From the NCBI GenBank assembly GCA_012845835.1, contig JABAKD010000014.1, positions 1,728,501 to 1,792,500 of the forward strand: 64,000 nt of DNA, given 5' to 3'. The stretch is from Undaria pinnatifida. Lineage: Eukaryota > Sar > Phaeophyceae > Laminariales > Alariaceae. The notes under the pieces were generated by a model. The model was not told the origin of the DNA. It saw only the letters and a list, made by a program, of their open reading frames with translations, and searched no databases. The translations under genes and the position numbers were made by a program. Shown here piece by piece: positions 11,801 to 25,500 of the stretch (within the stretch, counting starts at the first letter, position 1; each line of letters opens with the position of its first letter).

Positions 11801-14486
11801 CGCGACGAAGAGGGCGAAGAGGGGCCTGTTCTGGCTAGAAGGGGCAGGTGCTGTATTTTTGTTTTTTAATTAAGCCGTGAAGTTACGAATACCAGGTATC
11901 GACTTGCAGCAGTAGTGTTTGTTTCCTGTACAACACAAGTACGACGTGACTGATACACTACTATACCGTGTACGCTGGTGATGGCAATGGCAATGGTCCG
12001 AGAGCTGTGCCGGCTTGATATTTCACGCTGAACCAAGGTGTACGGAACCTGCTAAACGAGAAGGACTTGAATGCGTGCAGTCCTTCATATGTGTACGTGT
12101 CTCCGACAAGTATCAACCCGCGCTGCTTCTGCCGTAGATCAGTACCCTGTTTTTTTTTTTTTTTCACTTTTCGCTTACGACTTTGCTCGTCCCATCTTAG
12201 AAATAAAATACACAACGAGTACTTCCGTGCAGCTGTCCGAGACAAGTGAGATCGAAGATTTCGTCGAAACTCATCTATAGTGTTCGCACTTTTTTTTTTT
12301 TCTGTCTCCCTACGCGAAACTCAGATCCAGGGTCACTGCAGTATAAGGAGGCTCTTTTCCTCCCTCCCCACTACGGTACTTGCCCTCATTTGTATCGCGA
12401 ACAGACTTCAGCCCTTTCTTGCCTCGTCGACTCGCGTCGAGTATACGTGCTCTGTGTTCGATAAACAAAGCCATATCGTACAAAGTGGGTGAATGCCATA
12501 TATTTACGTTGTATTTTTAATATATTCCAAAATGAGTTCCGAGTGAGGCCATATCTTGTGAGAGGAGTTTGCAATCCGAAAACGAACCTTTTCGGCGGGA
12601 AAACCGGGGAGAAGCTTTTTCCAAAACCGAAACTGGTACTGTTTCAGGCCGATTTTTTCGGATTCGTTTTCGGGACGGCTTCCGCACGGAAACAAGGGTC
12701 AATTTTCGGTTATATCGATGTCAGAAAAGGCGGCCGGATTTGCATCGTGACGTGTTTCCACGCGTGCTGGGAGGCAAAAAACGTTGATAGGCCGAAAACA
12801 GCTGTACGCAATTTGCACAACAAGCGGCAGGTGTTGTGCTGTGCCCCGCTACCCACCCGCGCACGCCTCAGGCATTACGACCAGCCGATAGGCTCGGATA
12901 GTGATGGTGATCATTCAAGTAAGGCACTCGTTGTGCGAAGTACTTTTGCCGCCCTTTATCGAAATGCCGCCCTTATCGTATAGGTAGTTGTGCTCAAGAG
13001 TTACAATCGTGGCAACCGGTTTCAGCCGCCCTATATCGCGTGGCCGCCTTATTCTAACCGCCTTATATGGGCACACCCCACTGCTCTTGTGATCACACCA
13101 CGGATGACAACGCACACCGTGTGATGAAATCTGTCCTCGTCTTCGTCGAGATTATCTATGCGCTTAGCGAATACAGCCAACGCAACTGCGAGAGAGGCAA
13201 GGCTCTCGTGATACCGGATAGCACACAAGATAGCACACTCCGCGCACTCCCGAGGACCAAGTTCCATGATGATCTTCTGTACGGCAAGGAGGTTGCAACG
13301 GCCGACCGACGTGTCTGTAATACGTTCGGGGCGTGCTACGATGGAGATGTATAGCAGTTTTGGGCTAGCCTATTTACTGAATGACGGAGCTCCTTACCCC
13401 AAAATGGTCCGAATTTCAGTTGTTGTTTTTTTCGCGATATTCTTTCTTGTATACTTGAGACCATGGCGTTTGTTCGTTTTTGGGTGTCACTTTAGTTTTT
13501 CTTAAAGTCAGTTTTTGCGTACTTTTAGCGATACAGAGCTCCTCAAGTTACGAGAAGCCTCAGAACTGAAACTAAAAGGTGCACCTCTGCCGTACTAATA
13601 TTAATGCTATTAATAATACATATTTCGACTAATAGTAGCGTGTGTCGTGCCCCCCTTGTTATAGAGAAATCCCGCCTCTAAAGTCAGGACGAGGGAAAGT
13701 GCGACGTGTACGTACGCTTCGCGCAGAGAGTCGTGTGTCTTATGTCGACATCGTTGATCAGCGTCTACGAGCTATGAGAGGTACCAAAGGGCGTACCGCC
13801 ATACTGTACACGACATATGACAAGAAGCAGCGTAAGACCAAAAGGACTGATACAGTACACGGCACCTAATAAGCAGCTTAAGAAAGGACTCATGCTACAG
13901 TGCAAGACACCTGGTACGAAATAGGTTGGGATGAACAAAACTGACTGATACGGTTATTCTGCTTGGGCTGAGATGCTCCGATGCGACAAACTCCACGACC
14001 ATCGTCCACCCACCCCAGGGAGGATGCGACAAATACCAAGAGCTGTTCACGGGCCGAGTCACTCTCGCGGGGCGGGTTGGGGTTGGAATCCTCCTGGTCA
14101 GACTCGTTCCCCCCCGTGGGGTTTCGACCACCTCCTCACCCGACCCGATCCGACCCGACCCGACCTGCGGTATGACCCGTGAAACCCCTTGAAAAGCATC
14201 TCGCAGCACTTTCGCATACCTCATGTCTTCTTACCGCTGTTTTTTTTTTTTTTGTGAGAATCGTCCAACAATAATCTGCCGTTCGTCATAACGAGCGGCC
14301 GAAAGGCCAGCCTCGATCAAGCGGACCAACGTGTGCTGCAGGATTTTGTTTTCAGGGCCGTTCGTTGGTTGGGAGGAATCGGTACGAAAGAGATGTACGC
14401 CGCTGGTGAAGGCGTTTCACCCGATGCGTACCAACGTGTATATGTCATACTACAGTAGGTACGATCAATGCAGCCGGCCAGGTATA
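8830..14486. other. Repeat-rich stretch without a recognised gene
   Basis: If the 8770 exon is real this is intron; otherwise it is intergenic. It contains a pyrimidine-rich run ending in CCTCAG at about 9480-9519 that resembles a splice acceptor before an open frame (9520-9640). It also holds three closely spaced near-copies of GCTGCAGACA...TTTGCTGCAGAC at 10480-10545, a copy of the G-run dispersed element (10636-11250), a short element A fragment (12243-12282), a SINE-like fragment (12283-12455), and a CCGAC-type pentamer run near 14138-14165. The 164-codon open frame at 12489-12983 lies in repetitive TTCGG-rich sequence and is not convincing. Confidence 0.4.
10636..11250 (+). repeat. G-run dispersed element, copy 1
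   Basis: This shares ordered blocks with copies at 33885-34620 and 40015-40335 and with an inverted copy at 49855-50125. The blocks are a start like GTACTC...TGCA(C/T)GG(C/T)CGTAGTCGTAT, then TCGCATCCCT, GCCGGGACGGAGCACGTCGGG, GTGAGGTGTTCGGCGAGTCGCA, a GGATGACAGC-like block, CATTCCCCTTGTGCG, an A-run, and a terminal GTACTCACTTCATGCATAGCCGTAGTC that resembles its own start. It carries no convincing open frame. The repeated start motif at its end could mark head-to-tail copies or long terminal direct repeats. Confidence 0.6.
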
Positions 14487-15440
14487 CAAACAATCCAGTT
14501 TGTATACTTGAGCGGGGCTATCACCGCAGACAGAGACCTTAGCATTGAAATACCGCGGCGTCTTCAGAGGGCCTGGGCGTGCTTCTAGCGGTACAAGATG
14601 GAAATCTATGATCGCCCGGGTGTGCGTTTACGGTTGAAGGTGCGGTTGCTGAAAGCTGAGGTGGTCGAGACACTGCTGTACGGCGGTTGCATGACGTGGA
14701 GCCCGAAGAAGCCTGACTATGACAGGCTACGACGGGTTCACCGCTCCATGCTCCTCCGATGCCTTGGATGGCGGAAACGGACGCGCGACGACCACACCCT
14801 ATCGTACGCCGACGCGCTTGCCCAGACAGATTCCGAGAGCGTTGAGGCGATAGTGCGCAAACGGAGGATTTTGTTTGCGGGATTCGTGGCACGTATGGGG
14901 GAGGAGCGTCTGCCACAGAGGGTGATGTTTGGGGAGTTTGTTGGGGGTAAGGGCTACTCAGGGGGGCAAGAGAAAGACTGGATGGATCATCTGAAGGAGG
15001 ATATGTCGGTCTTTGGAATGAAATTCGAAGGATGGCGAAAGGCTGCTCAGAAGGCTGGCAGATGGTTTCGAAGAGTAAAGGAGGGAGCCGAGTTGTTCAT
15101 GCGGAAAGGCATGAAACGGAGAGACGCAAAGCTGCAGAGCGATGCGCAAATGCTACGGCAGCGCCACCCACCGTTGGCATCTCTAAGCGGCCGGGGGGAG
15201 GGGGAAGGGGGAGGGGCGGGGAGGGGGGAGGGAGGAGGGGGGAAAGGGAGGAAGGGGGGAGGGGGGAAAGAGGGAGCGTCATGCCCAAGAGACCTGAAGT
15301 CTGGGTTTGGCCATCATCGTATTGAAAGTTGTGGGCCTTCTAATGGCCGTCACAAGATAGCATATGACCGCCCTGACTTCTTCGCCATGTTGCGTTCTCT
15401 CCCAGGTGCCATTGATGATGGACGTGATACCCTCTGCTAG
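14487..15440 (+). mobile_element. 5'-truncated LINE (non-LTR retrotransposon), C-terminal reverse-transcriptase region
   Basis: The translation carries the typical C-terminal signature of LINE ORF2 proteins: TIQFVYLSGAITADRDLS, EIPRRLQRAWACF, then after a stop (TAG at about 14587) the same frame continues RYKMEIYDRPG, LKAEVVETLLYGG, TWSPKKPDYDRLRR, HRSMLLRCLGW and QKDWMDHLKED-like residues. The catalytic reverse-transcriptase core and any endonuclease lie upstream in full elements and are absent, so this is a dead 5'-truncated copy. A G-rich run (15190-15275) sits near the end of the frame and a TTTTC-rich tract follows at 15486-15690. The subfamily (RTE-, CR1- or Jockey-like) cannot be fixed from this part. 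Confidence 0.75.
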
Positions 15441-15485
15441 CCCAATGCCACCCTTAGCCAGTTCCTAGGGTCTGCTAGTATGACA

Positions 15486-15690
15486 TCTTTTTTTCTTTTC
15501 TTTTTCTTTTTTCTTTTTGCTCTTCTTCTTTTTTCCTTGCCTTGCTTCCTCTTCTTGTCTTGTCTTTCCTTGCTTTCCTTGTCTGTTTCTTCTCTTTTCT
15601 TGTCTTTTTCGTTTTTGTTTCGTTTTTCTTCTCTTTTCTTTCCTTTCCTTCATCTTTTTTTCTTTTCTTTGTTTCTTTTCTCTAATTGAC
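15486..15690. repeat. Long pyrimidine (TTTTC)n tract
   Basis: About 200 bp of almost pure T/C on the + strand, built from CTTTT/CTTGT-like units, directly downstream of the LINE fragment. It could be the expanded microsatellite tail of the element or an independent tract. It gives long spurious Phe/Leu/Ser or Lys/Glu open frames on the two strands. Confidence 0.75.
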
Positions 15691-16539
15691 TTACGCCTGT
15701 CGTGCGTATGCGTAATGATAGATACTACGTGTAATATATACGTGGTAGTCTTCCTTGGGTGGCAATCGGAATTGTTGGTTTCTCCAGGCGTGAGTAATGA
15801 GACGTATGCACCGGCATGGACCTGGCACATCGTAGACTGACTCCCGATTTCACTTTTATATGTTTCTGGTGGAGGCATGAATTGCGTCAGCTGTGGTATA
15901 TGCGTGTACCACCTTGGGTTGTTTGTGTTTTTCCCTGTGGTATTCCTCAGCTCCAGAGTGACTGGAGCCTGTCCTGTGACCACGGACTCGATTATGCGAG
16001 TTAATGTGAGAACAACCACAACAACAGGTACGAGGTATCTGCTATCAATGATGAGTATCGAACACTATTGGTCGAGTTCGATACAGTAACGATCAGCGCA
16101 AAAAAAATCGACACGATTTCAGTAGTACAGCAGTATATGTGATGCGCCGTATAATCGGTTCAGTATTAATATAGAAGGCAGGGGCGCCAACGGGGTAGAG
16201 GGCAACCCGCTTTCGACGCGATGAAAAAAACCAAAAGTTCGATATTCCAATATGTAACAATAATCGGATGTTTCGATATGTCGAAGCATTCGATACGATA
16301 TCCAGCACTATCATAGAGTTGTACGAATACATTTACCATCGGATAAAGTGTGCAAGGTGGGTTCTAGCCACACACAGTAGTGACGGAGAAATGGAACATC
16401 AAGGCTACCATCTGTTCCCAAGATAACACGTCAATGTACGGCAACCTTATTTTGTTGTTTCGACTTTTGAGTGTCACCTCGTTGTTCCTTCCCCCTCTCT
16501 TCACCTGTTTTTCCCCGTGTCCTGGTTCGGTGCCTGCAG

Positions 16540-19500
16540 GGAAGCTGGAAGAAATGCATGTCTCGGAGGCACAATCCGAGGATGTCCACCGTGCGAAAGG
16601 AAGAACTCACGTTCGGCCACAGGCAGTGCGTTAAGCCGGACCAGGTAAATTTGCTGTCACTTTTTCTCTCCCAATATTCCGATATACCCCCGATATTCCG
16701 ATGTGCGTCTAGTGTTTTTTAAGATGCGCTGTTGTTTGGTTTGGTGTTCTCCGGCTGCCGAGGTTTTCTCGCACTTGCGACTGCGGAGCAAGCAAGGGGG
16801 GCATGGGTATATTACGATGCATGCCCGGATCCCGGCCGAGCTCCGTGGCGGTGCTCTGAGCGTTTAGCGTCGCTGAGATGGCTCTTTTTGTAAAGGGGTT
16901 GTTTTCCGCCTCGCTGAGGCGATCGGTTGCACGGAAAACCCCACATTGATTTTGTTATTTTTAAAAAATCAGGGTAGTCCTCGGTACCGTTTTTTTTTAC
17001 GGTACCAGATCGGACGGTATTGCGAAATGACGGTACTTTTCAAACGGTTGACGGTATTTCGATTTCTCACGGTACCACTTTTGGCGGTACACGGTATCGC
17101 CGAATTTGACGGTACTTTTTCGGCGGTATCGAAAAGTGACGGTATTTTCTAGACGGTAGACGGTTTTTCGATATTTGACGGTACTTTTTTGGCGGTACTG
17201 CAAAACGACGGTACCGGTCCCGGTACTGCCAAATTTGACGGTACTTTTTTGAGGGTACTGAAATATGACGGTTCCGCCACTGAGAAATACAGAATTACGA
17301 ATGACGAAATACTTGACAGTACCTGCCGGGCGGCGATCAAGCATGCCGGCACCACCCCGCTGATGTTCCTGCATACCTATATAGAACGGACGAATAGAGG
17401 CTAGACTAATCGTCGAACCGTCAAGCTGACAAACTCACCAGCCTCACGCGAAACAACATTTAGACATTTAGCACCAAAATAAGACAATAAAACAATACTA
17501 CTACTGTAAACAATAAAACAATAAAACCTAAAACATGAAAACATTCAATGAAAACCATCACCCTACAATCTTTGACGGTTCTGAATATGACGGTTTTTCT
17601 AAACGGGAAACGGTACTTCGCTTATTTGACGGTACTTTTATGGCGGTGCTGCAAAATGACGGCACTTTTTAAACGGTTGACGGTTTTTCGATTTTTGACG
17701 GTACCGCCTTCGGCGGTACACGGTTTGCCCAAATATGACGGTATTCCGCCGAGTACCGGGATCGACGTACAGCACGGGAAGATTACCTCGGGAATTTTCC
17801 CGAGGACTACCCTGTAAAAAATGGCCCGTTCCGTATTTCATTATTCGATCCGCTCTCACGCCTCCGTGCGACATCATCAGTCCACCATCAGTCCAATATC
17901 AGGTATCAGGTATGTGTTACCCTCTGTGCTAACTGTTTCGACGTAGTAGTATTAATACTACAATCAGCCAGCAGCAAAGCAACGGCAGCAAAGGCACATC
18001 GCTTGAACATCGTACGTGTCTGTTGCACCTAGCCCTGTGGCTTCTGTTGTACACCTCGCACTAAACATGTAGCACACCTCGGCTGATACAAGGCCTCCCT
18101 CCGCCTGTTTACCGGGTAGCTGCTATGTCTCGCGTTGTTGTGCTCCCTGCACCGTATGTAGGAAGTAGTCGCACGGGGCAAGACCCACAGAGCAAGGCTC
18201 ATACTGCCGCCTGCCTTGTTTCGCCGAGCCGCGCAGGACCCATAGAAACCCATATGGTTATTGTCGTGAAAGTGGAAATTTTACCAGATTGTGTCTCTTC
18301 TCGCTCCGCTGCTGCTGTTCTACTGCATCACCCATGGCCCTCCAGGGTCAGTACTGCTTGTGACAGCCGCGGTACAACAGCAACCGTGCTGTGATCTCTC
18401 TCCTTTGTCTTAGTCACAGACGATGCCTTGGTGTGTATGTTTTTGGTGCTGTGCGCTTTACCTGTACCACGTCATGCACGCGTGGAGTGTGTGTTGTCAC
18501 AAAATCAGTATACAGCAGCACAGCGGCAGCAGCACAGCGACGGTAACGCAGTACGCCGACAGCCGTGTTTCAAGCTCTTGCAATTTTGCCAGTCATCGCG
18601 GTGTATGTGTGTGTGGTTGGTGCCCAGTAAGATACCAAAACACGACAACATTGTCACGTCCAACGCAACGATCAATCACAAATAGTCGAACCTCGAAGTA
18701 TACCAGGTACTATACGAAGCACGCAGCAGCAGCAAAAGCAATAGCTCTTACACGTTGTTGGAATGCCTATGGTCACCCTTTTCGACTTGCAACGCCTCCG
18801 GGATATGAAGTAAACCCCGTCCCGAAGGGGTACCTTGTTCCTGGTATATGTGTAGTCCTATTGAAAAGTTCAGTACGATATCCAGCACATGCGACGTTAT
18901 GATATTGTATCGACGAGTAATATCGTCCGGCCACAGGCAGTGCGTTAAGCCCGGCCGGGTGATTGCTCCCGCTTTTTTGTTCGTTGTATTGCACGCCTCA
19001 ACTTACCTCTGTATTTGAATGGTTGAATGGGTTGGTCAGAGCTTCGTTCTCTTTCTCTTTATCTTCCACTCTTTTTGCTGTTAATATGGACAAATAAGGA
19101 CTAAGAAAATTTCTGTTTCTCTTCCAAGAAACGGGAATAGTAAAAGCATGGCCCAGCGCGCTGATCTTTGACCTCCCCTCTCCCCCGCCGGGACAGGCCA
19201 TCACAATCTACTAGCTGAGGAGCAACGAAACAAACAAACAACCCGTACCTCAGGATGGAAGGGACCGTACCTCAGGATGGAAGGGAGATAATAGTAACAG
19301 CACCAACGAGAAAAGTCATGGCCCACGTGTTGCTGACCTTTCACCCCCCTCCCCCCGCCAGGACGGACCATCACAATCTACAAGCTACGGCAATCAGCGA
19401 ACGAAAACCCGCTTACGGATTGAAGAAATATATTAGTAAGGACAATAACAAGAAAACCATGAACCACCTTGACCTGCCCCCTACCCCCCACCCGAACAGG

Positions 19501-22500
19501 CCATCACAATCTATAAACTCCGGGACCACGAGACGAACGAGGAATTTCTCGAGTTCGACGAGCAAATCATTTTCCAGACAGCGTGCCCGTCCTGCCTAAA
19601 CATCAAGTCTTGCCTCAAGTCCGGGCATAAGCTAGTCGACTGGCGCCCGACGTTCGCGGGAGGCAGGGTGGCGGGTACCCCGATATCGCCCCCCACGTCC
19701 CCCCAAAGCGTAACGCCTTCGTCGAAGGGTGGTGGGGAGGGGGGGGGATCTGGTAAGAAGGGTAAGAAGGGTGGTAAGGGTACGGCGGCGGGGGGGGCGA
19801 AAAGAAAGAGGAGGTCGTCGGCTGGGGCGGGCGCGGGCGCGGCTGCTGCTGATGATGATGATGAAGGTGGTGATGGAGATGGCGATGGTGCTGGTGCTGC
19901 TGCTGGCCGGAAGGGTTCTTCTCTTGAGGGGGGGCGGCGGGCTGGGTCGGAGGGCACCCTACATGTGAGACCGACTTGGTTTGTCCGCCACGACTTGTTT
20001 TATTCCGTTCACAGACTCGTATGATGCGAATCGTCCAGCCCAAGCACCCAGCATCTTTTTCCCCTATCTTGCGTTGCTGGCCTTTTTACGACTTGCCCGC
20101 ATCCGAGCGCGGTTTGGCCACGCCTCCTTGTTTTGTTTCGTTCGCAGTCTCGAGAGATTTGTTCTACCAATTATTTAAGGCCTATATTTGTTCTCTACGT
20201 GCACGCCCGCCGCGGCGGCAGCTTGTAGTGCTTACCTTCTCGCAGCGCCTTGTATTTTGGCTCCGCCAACGTTTCCATATTTGTTTTGTTTTGCTTTGCT
20301 TTGCTTTATTTTGTTGTTTTTTTTTCCAAGGTTTCGTTTCGTTTCGGTTTGTTTCACATGTCTTGTTTTTCGTCTGGAAACTCCCTTGTAGTTCCCTTGC
20401 CACCTCGCTGCGCCTTTTATGTTGTCTCAGCCACTGTTTACCTTTTAGTTGTTTTGATTGTTCTGTTTCGTTTTGATTTGTTTTGTTTCGTTTTTTGCTC
20501 TTTTCGTCTCGGCAGGCGAAGGCTGCACCGAAGTCCTCCCACAAGCGCAAGTCTCCGGGGTCGTCGGCGTCTGACCTGGCGAGAAATCTCAAAATATCCG
20601 CGCCACGCTCCGTAGCTGATCCCGAGGTTGGTTGGAGCTCTTCCCTCTCTTTGCCCCTTGGTCGTCGCCGCTGCCGCTGCTGATACAAAACGCTTGGAAT
20701 TCCTTTCAAAAGTTTTTTGTTTCTTCGTTTCCACTCGTTGTTTTGGGGCAAAACGCTTGGAATTAGCAGTACTGCCTTAATGACCACTGCACAGAGTTTT
20801 GAATGGTTTTATTTTTTAGCCCTTGAAACAAGTGCACACATATTTTAGGGCAACAGTCGTAAAATCGAGACAAAACCTACAGATCCAATTGTGGAACAGG
20901 TGTGGGTCCAGGATTTTGGATTAGTAATATCTTGAAGCAAGAGTCGCTCTCCGAAGCGTGTGCCCTTTTACGTATTCACAGCGAGGAAAATATCAGCCGA
21001 CACTAACTATGCGGAGACTACTGATAAAAGAAGATGTGCTCATCTAGGCGCGAGCCGGGACATCTCATTTTTGCAGTATTCTTAGGAACATATCATTTTA
21101 TCAGTATTCTGTATAGTTTGTATCGGCTGATGTTTTCCTCGCTGTGAAAACGTTGCACACCGAGTCGAACATGTCGCTTTATCAATCGTCCCAGTATATT
21201 ATAAAAAATGAAAAATACACTTGAGCTGTGAGATCGACCAAAAATGGTTTTTTGATCAAAGCTCAGCTTTGCAAGCTGCGTGTGATTCTTCGATCGCGCG
21301 TATTTCGGGGTGTGTATACCCTCGTGAAGGACACAGGTCGATGACTCCCCTGCTAACGCCAGGGTCAACAGGACTAAGACTGCAAGCTGCGTGTGATTCT
21401 TCGATCGCGCGTATTTCGGGGTGTGTATACCCTCGTGAAGGATACAGGTCGATGACTCCCCTGCTAACGCCAGGGTCAACAGGACTAAGACGTTCAGCCT
21501 TGTCCTGCGCACGGAAACTGTATAACCGGCGTGAGGGGGACAAAACCAGACATCTGTAGAATGCAGTATGCATGAAATAACAAGTGTTATAGTGTGAGTT
21601 AGCTTTTGTCCCAGTATATAGGTTGTATCGGCTGATGATGTCCTCGCTTTGGATACGTTAAAAAGGGCGATGCTAGAAGGATTGCAACAGGAAGTGCTGT
21701 ACGACGCAGGACAGTTGTAGCCCTTGTAGACGTGCGCCCATTTTTCAGGTGCAAAACGCTTGGAATTGCTACCTACCGTACTGCTGTAGACTATGGAGTT
21801 GAAAATGTATCCTCCGGTTATGACTTGACACCCCCCCTCCTCCCCCCCCCCCATCCACAGAGTTCGAAGCCGGCGACCCCTGCAGCGAAGCCGACGGCTA
21901 GGCGCAGCAGGGGCAACAGCGCTTCTGGCGGTGCGACGAAAAGAAACCGCAGAAACAACGGCGACGCGGCTGGCGCTACGCCGAAGATGGAGGCGAGTTG
22001 GGTCGCGCTGGGCGGGGCGGGGCGTGTGGGGTCCAAATTGGGTTCGGTCTGGTTATGTTGGATGGGGTCGAGTTGTGTTGGATGGGGTCGAGTTGCATCG
22101 GGTCGGGTCGGGTCGGGTCGAGCTGGTTCTCTTTTGCCGGTTAAGGGCGTGGGGGAGCGGGGGAGAAAAAGCGGCTGAGCGTCTGGTGTTACAACCAAAA
22201 GGGAGGTGATTTGGGTTGGGTGGGGTTGGGTCGGATCGGGTCGCTCTCCTTTGTTGGTTGGGGGCGGGGGGAGGGAGAAGAGGCGGGGGAGGGGGAGGGA
22301 GGGGATTGAAATGGAGCCGGGGGGGAGAAGGGGTGCTGCCTCAGCACCGCGCGGATTGGTCCGACGGCTACCTTTACTCTACTTTTGTCGGCGATTCTTC
22401 GCTGTTTTTTGTTATTTTGTACTCATCATAACTTTGCCCTTGGCCTCAGATCGACACGAGCGTGAGCACTTCCGAAGCGGCTGAGCGGCCTTTGAAGCGG

Positions 22501-25500
22501 CGCGGGAAACAACAAACCCCGGCGGCGGTCACGCTTTCTCCCAATGTGAGAAAGGCAGCTTAGTCCCCCCCCGCCCTGCAGCTCGGGCCCAGGTGTAGAG
22601 ACAAATAACCTGACACGTTTGAGCTTTGATCGGTGGTCTAGTGGGAGCTCGCAGCTCAGTACACGAGCAATGAAATGTGTTGCGAACGTGTTGTGCAACT
22701 GCTTTCGGTGAAGTTTGGGTAGATGAGTTGTCGTCCCTCCATGGTGCTGGTGTGTGTGAGCCGTAAAATCAGCATATAGCGGCAACCGGCAGTACCGGCA
22801 GTACTCCGCATACGCCCGCTACTGATTGTTCCCATCAGTGCCAAGGGATTTCACGTGCACTATAGCGGGCAACCGGCACTACTACACCGGCACTGTATGG
22901 AACCCCCAGTGCACTGTTTGGTATGTGTATCACTCCCGTTCCTGGTGACGCCGGATTGCTATTGGTTATTGGTATGTGTGGCCAACGCGGTGCTCGCCGT
23001 TTTTTGTGACGCCGAGTTGCTTTTAGTATGTACGGGCAACGCGGTGCTCGTCGTTGTTTTCTTCCCGTTTCTCTTTCGAAGTCCAAACGGATTACAGGTA
23101 TACAACCCTGGGCTATGTAGCCCTATTGAGCTGGGCTATATTGGGTTATTGGGCTATATTGGGTTATAGGGCTGCATAGGTGTATTGGGTTATAGGGTTA
23201 TATGGGGTTGGTTAGGGTCCCGCAGTGGGGAGTGGTGTGGTATAGAGAGCAATGTGACCGCCTTATTGGGGGAAGCCGCCTTATTCAGTCCGGGTTATGA
23301 GTGCAATTCCCTAGTCACCAAGCGATTTTGACATTTTGACCGCCTGATGTCGGGATACCGCCTTATTGGGTTATTATATATTAAGGACGTCAGCCGTGAG
23401 TTCGACGAATTTCGGGTCAATACTCATCTTTGAAAGCTGCATTGTGTAGTTGTAATTTACTACGTGGGTGAGTTTTTTCTTAATGGGAAAGGTCCTATGA
23501 TCTTCTTTTGTTTTTTGATAATATGTATATATGTTTTGTTTTTTCTCCATTATAATGGCTGGTGTTGGTATTTTTGCTTCAGGTGGGGAATTTTGAGCTA
23601 GATCTAACATCATATCTATTTTATAAATGTATTGCTGTAGTTTCCACTTTACTGCTCTAACATATGTATGGTAGGTGGTTTATTTTGTTTTTTCTCCGCT
23701 TTAATATCGGAAGGAGTACGAATACAGAGTATTACTAGTTATCTAATATGTTCATATTAATACAGCATTTGAGAATAAAAGTCGGCTACTCCCTCCCCCC
23801 CAAAAAAACGCTCTTGGACTCGAACCCACGGTTCCAAATTGATATGCTTGTCACGCTAACATTTTATAGAAATATTTTCAGGACGTCAGCCGTGAGTTCG
23901 ACGGATTTCGGGTCAATACTCATCTTTGAAAGCTGCTTGTTGGTACAACACTTACTTGCAATATACGATGTGGGTAATTTTTTTCTTAATGGGAGGGGTC
24001 CTATTCTTTTGTTAAAAAAACATTATTTTCTCCACTATAATTACGTATTGGTGTTGATATTTTTACTTTGGGTGGGGAATTTTGAAGTAGATCTAACATC
24101 ATATTCTATTGTACTGCGTAAGGTTATGTTATCCTGCAGGGACTTAAGAAGGGGGAATCGACCGTAACAAAGGACTGCGGCAACTTCGCAGGCCGGGGTG
24201 TTGGGACTCGTCTAGTGTCCAAAGTAAACTGCAAGGATCTGTGTGTCACGCGCACGGCAGCATCCTACTCGTGCTGCTGCGACCGCACACCGAATGACTA
24301 ATGATATCACTATAGTGGGATCCGAAGGGTGCGCCAGCTAGCGTTGGGTTGCGAAAGCAACGGAGTCAAGTCGACACACGACGCGTATGAAAATACGTGG
24401 AAGTGTGGTGAGCTTAAGCTTTATTTTTCCCCAGGTATTATTGTTTTGGTCGCTATACCTGGGTGCCATACCGTTAAGGGTCGATATCGGGTTTACGGCA
24501 CATTAAATGTTGAAAGCGGGGACGGGGGCTAAGAGTGGAAACATTAGATTGTATAGTTTGTGTTTATGGTCGGTCGGGTTTACGGCGAATAAAAAAAATT
24601 AAAAGCGGGGACGGGGCTAAAGGCGGAAACATTAGATTGCATCGTTTGTGCTCATGGTCGATCGGGTTTGCGGCACATGAAATGTTAAAAAGCGGGGACG
24701 GGGCTAAAGGGGGAACATTTAGATAGTATAGAGTAGGTATTCGGAGAGGTCTTCGGGACGATATTCGGAACGATATTCGGAACGAAATTCGGAACTGTCG
24801 TATTCGCGTGCAACCGCAACGTTAACATGGCCGCAGACGGAAGCCCAAGAATCCTTCCGGGCGTGTTCGGCTGGTGAGGAAGAAGCCGCGCCGAACGGCG
24901 ACGGCGTCGCGGCGACTCGGAAGACCGTTCCGAAGACCGTTGCGGAGAAGCTGGAGATGGTCAAGAGCGAGGAGGCCGAGCTGCTGCGTCAGTTCGAGGA
25001 CACGCACAGGCGGTGTGCTCAGGTGTGCAAAGTGATAAAAAGAACGACAAAAATGCATAAAGTAAAAGAGGAAAAAAAGCAAAACGAAGCGGTAGTTGCA
25101 GACGTCGGCGGCGGCTCTCGCTTTCAGGGCGAAGGTAAACGCGCACAGCTTGCCCGAAGCTCTCTATTTATGTATGTCTCTCTCGCTCGCTCGCCCTCAA
25201 ATATAAATCTTGATCTCTCTTGTCCTCCTCGGTCCCTACCTCGGTTGTCGGTCTTTTAACTTTGTTGCATATTATCTCCTGGATGTTTCCACTCGATAAC
25301 ATTTCGGAGCTAATTGATCGGGCCTTTGGCGTTGTGTCGTCACCATATTCAGTGCCATCACCGTTATTGTCGTCGTCGTTGTCTTCGTCGTCGCTGTTTT
25401 GCTTTGTTTATGTTGTTCGCAGAAGGAAGATGACAAGCGAGAGGAGATGGCGGAATTTCAACGGGCCGGGGAGGCCGCCTTGCTCGCAATGCAAGAGGAG

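Noticed and set aside
12489-12983. 164-codon frame on the plus strand
   Set aside because: It lies in TTCGG/CCGAAA-rich repetitive sequence, shows no conserved pattern, and is flanked by element A and SINE fragments.
15480-16019. 184-codon minus-strand frame rich in Lys/Glu/Arg
   Set aside because: Its charged half is the complement of the (TTTTC)n tract.
22546-22563. A firm gene end at the TAG at 22561
   Set aside because: A strong GTGAGA donor lies just before it and matches the phase of the exon at 24837, so both outcomes are kept open in the gene entry.
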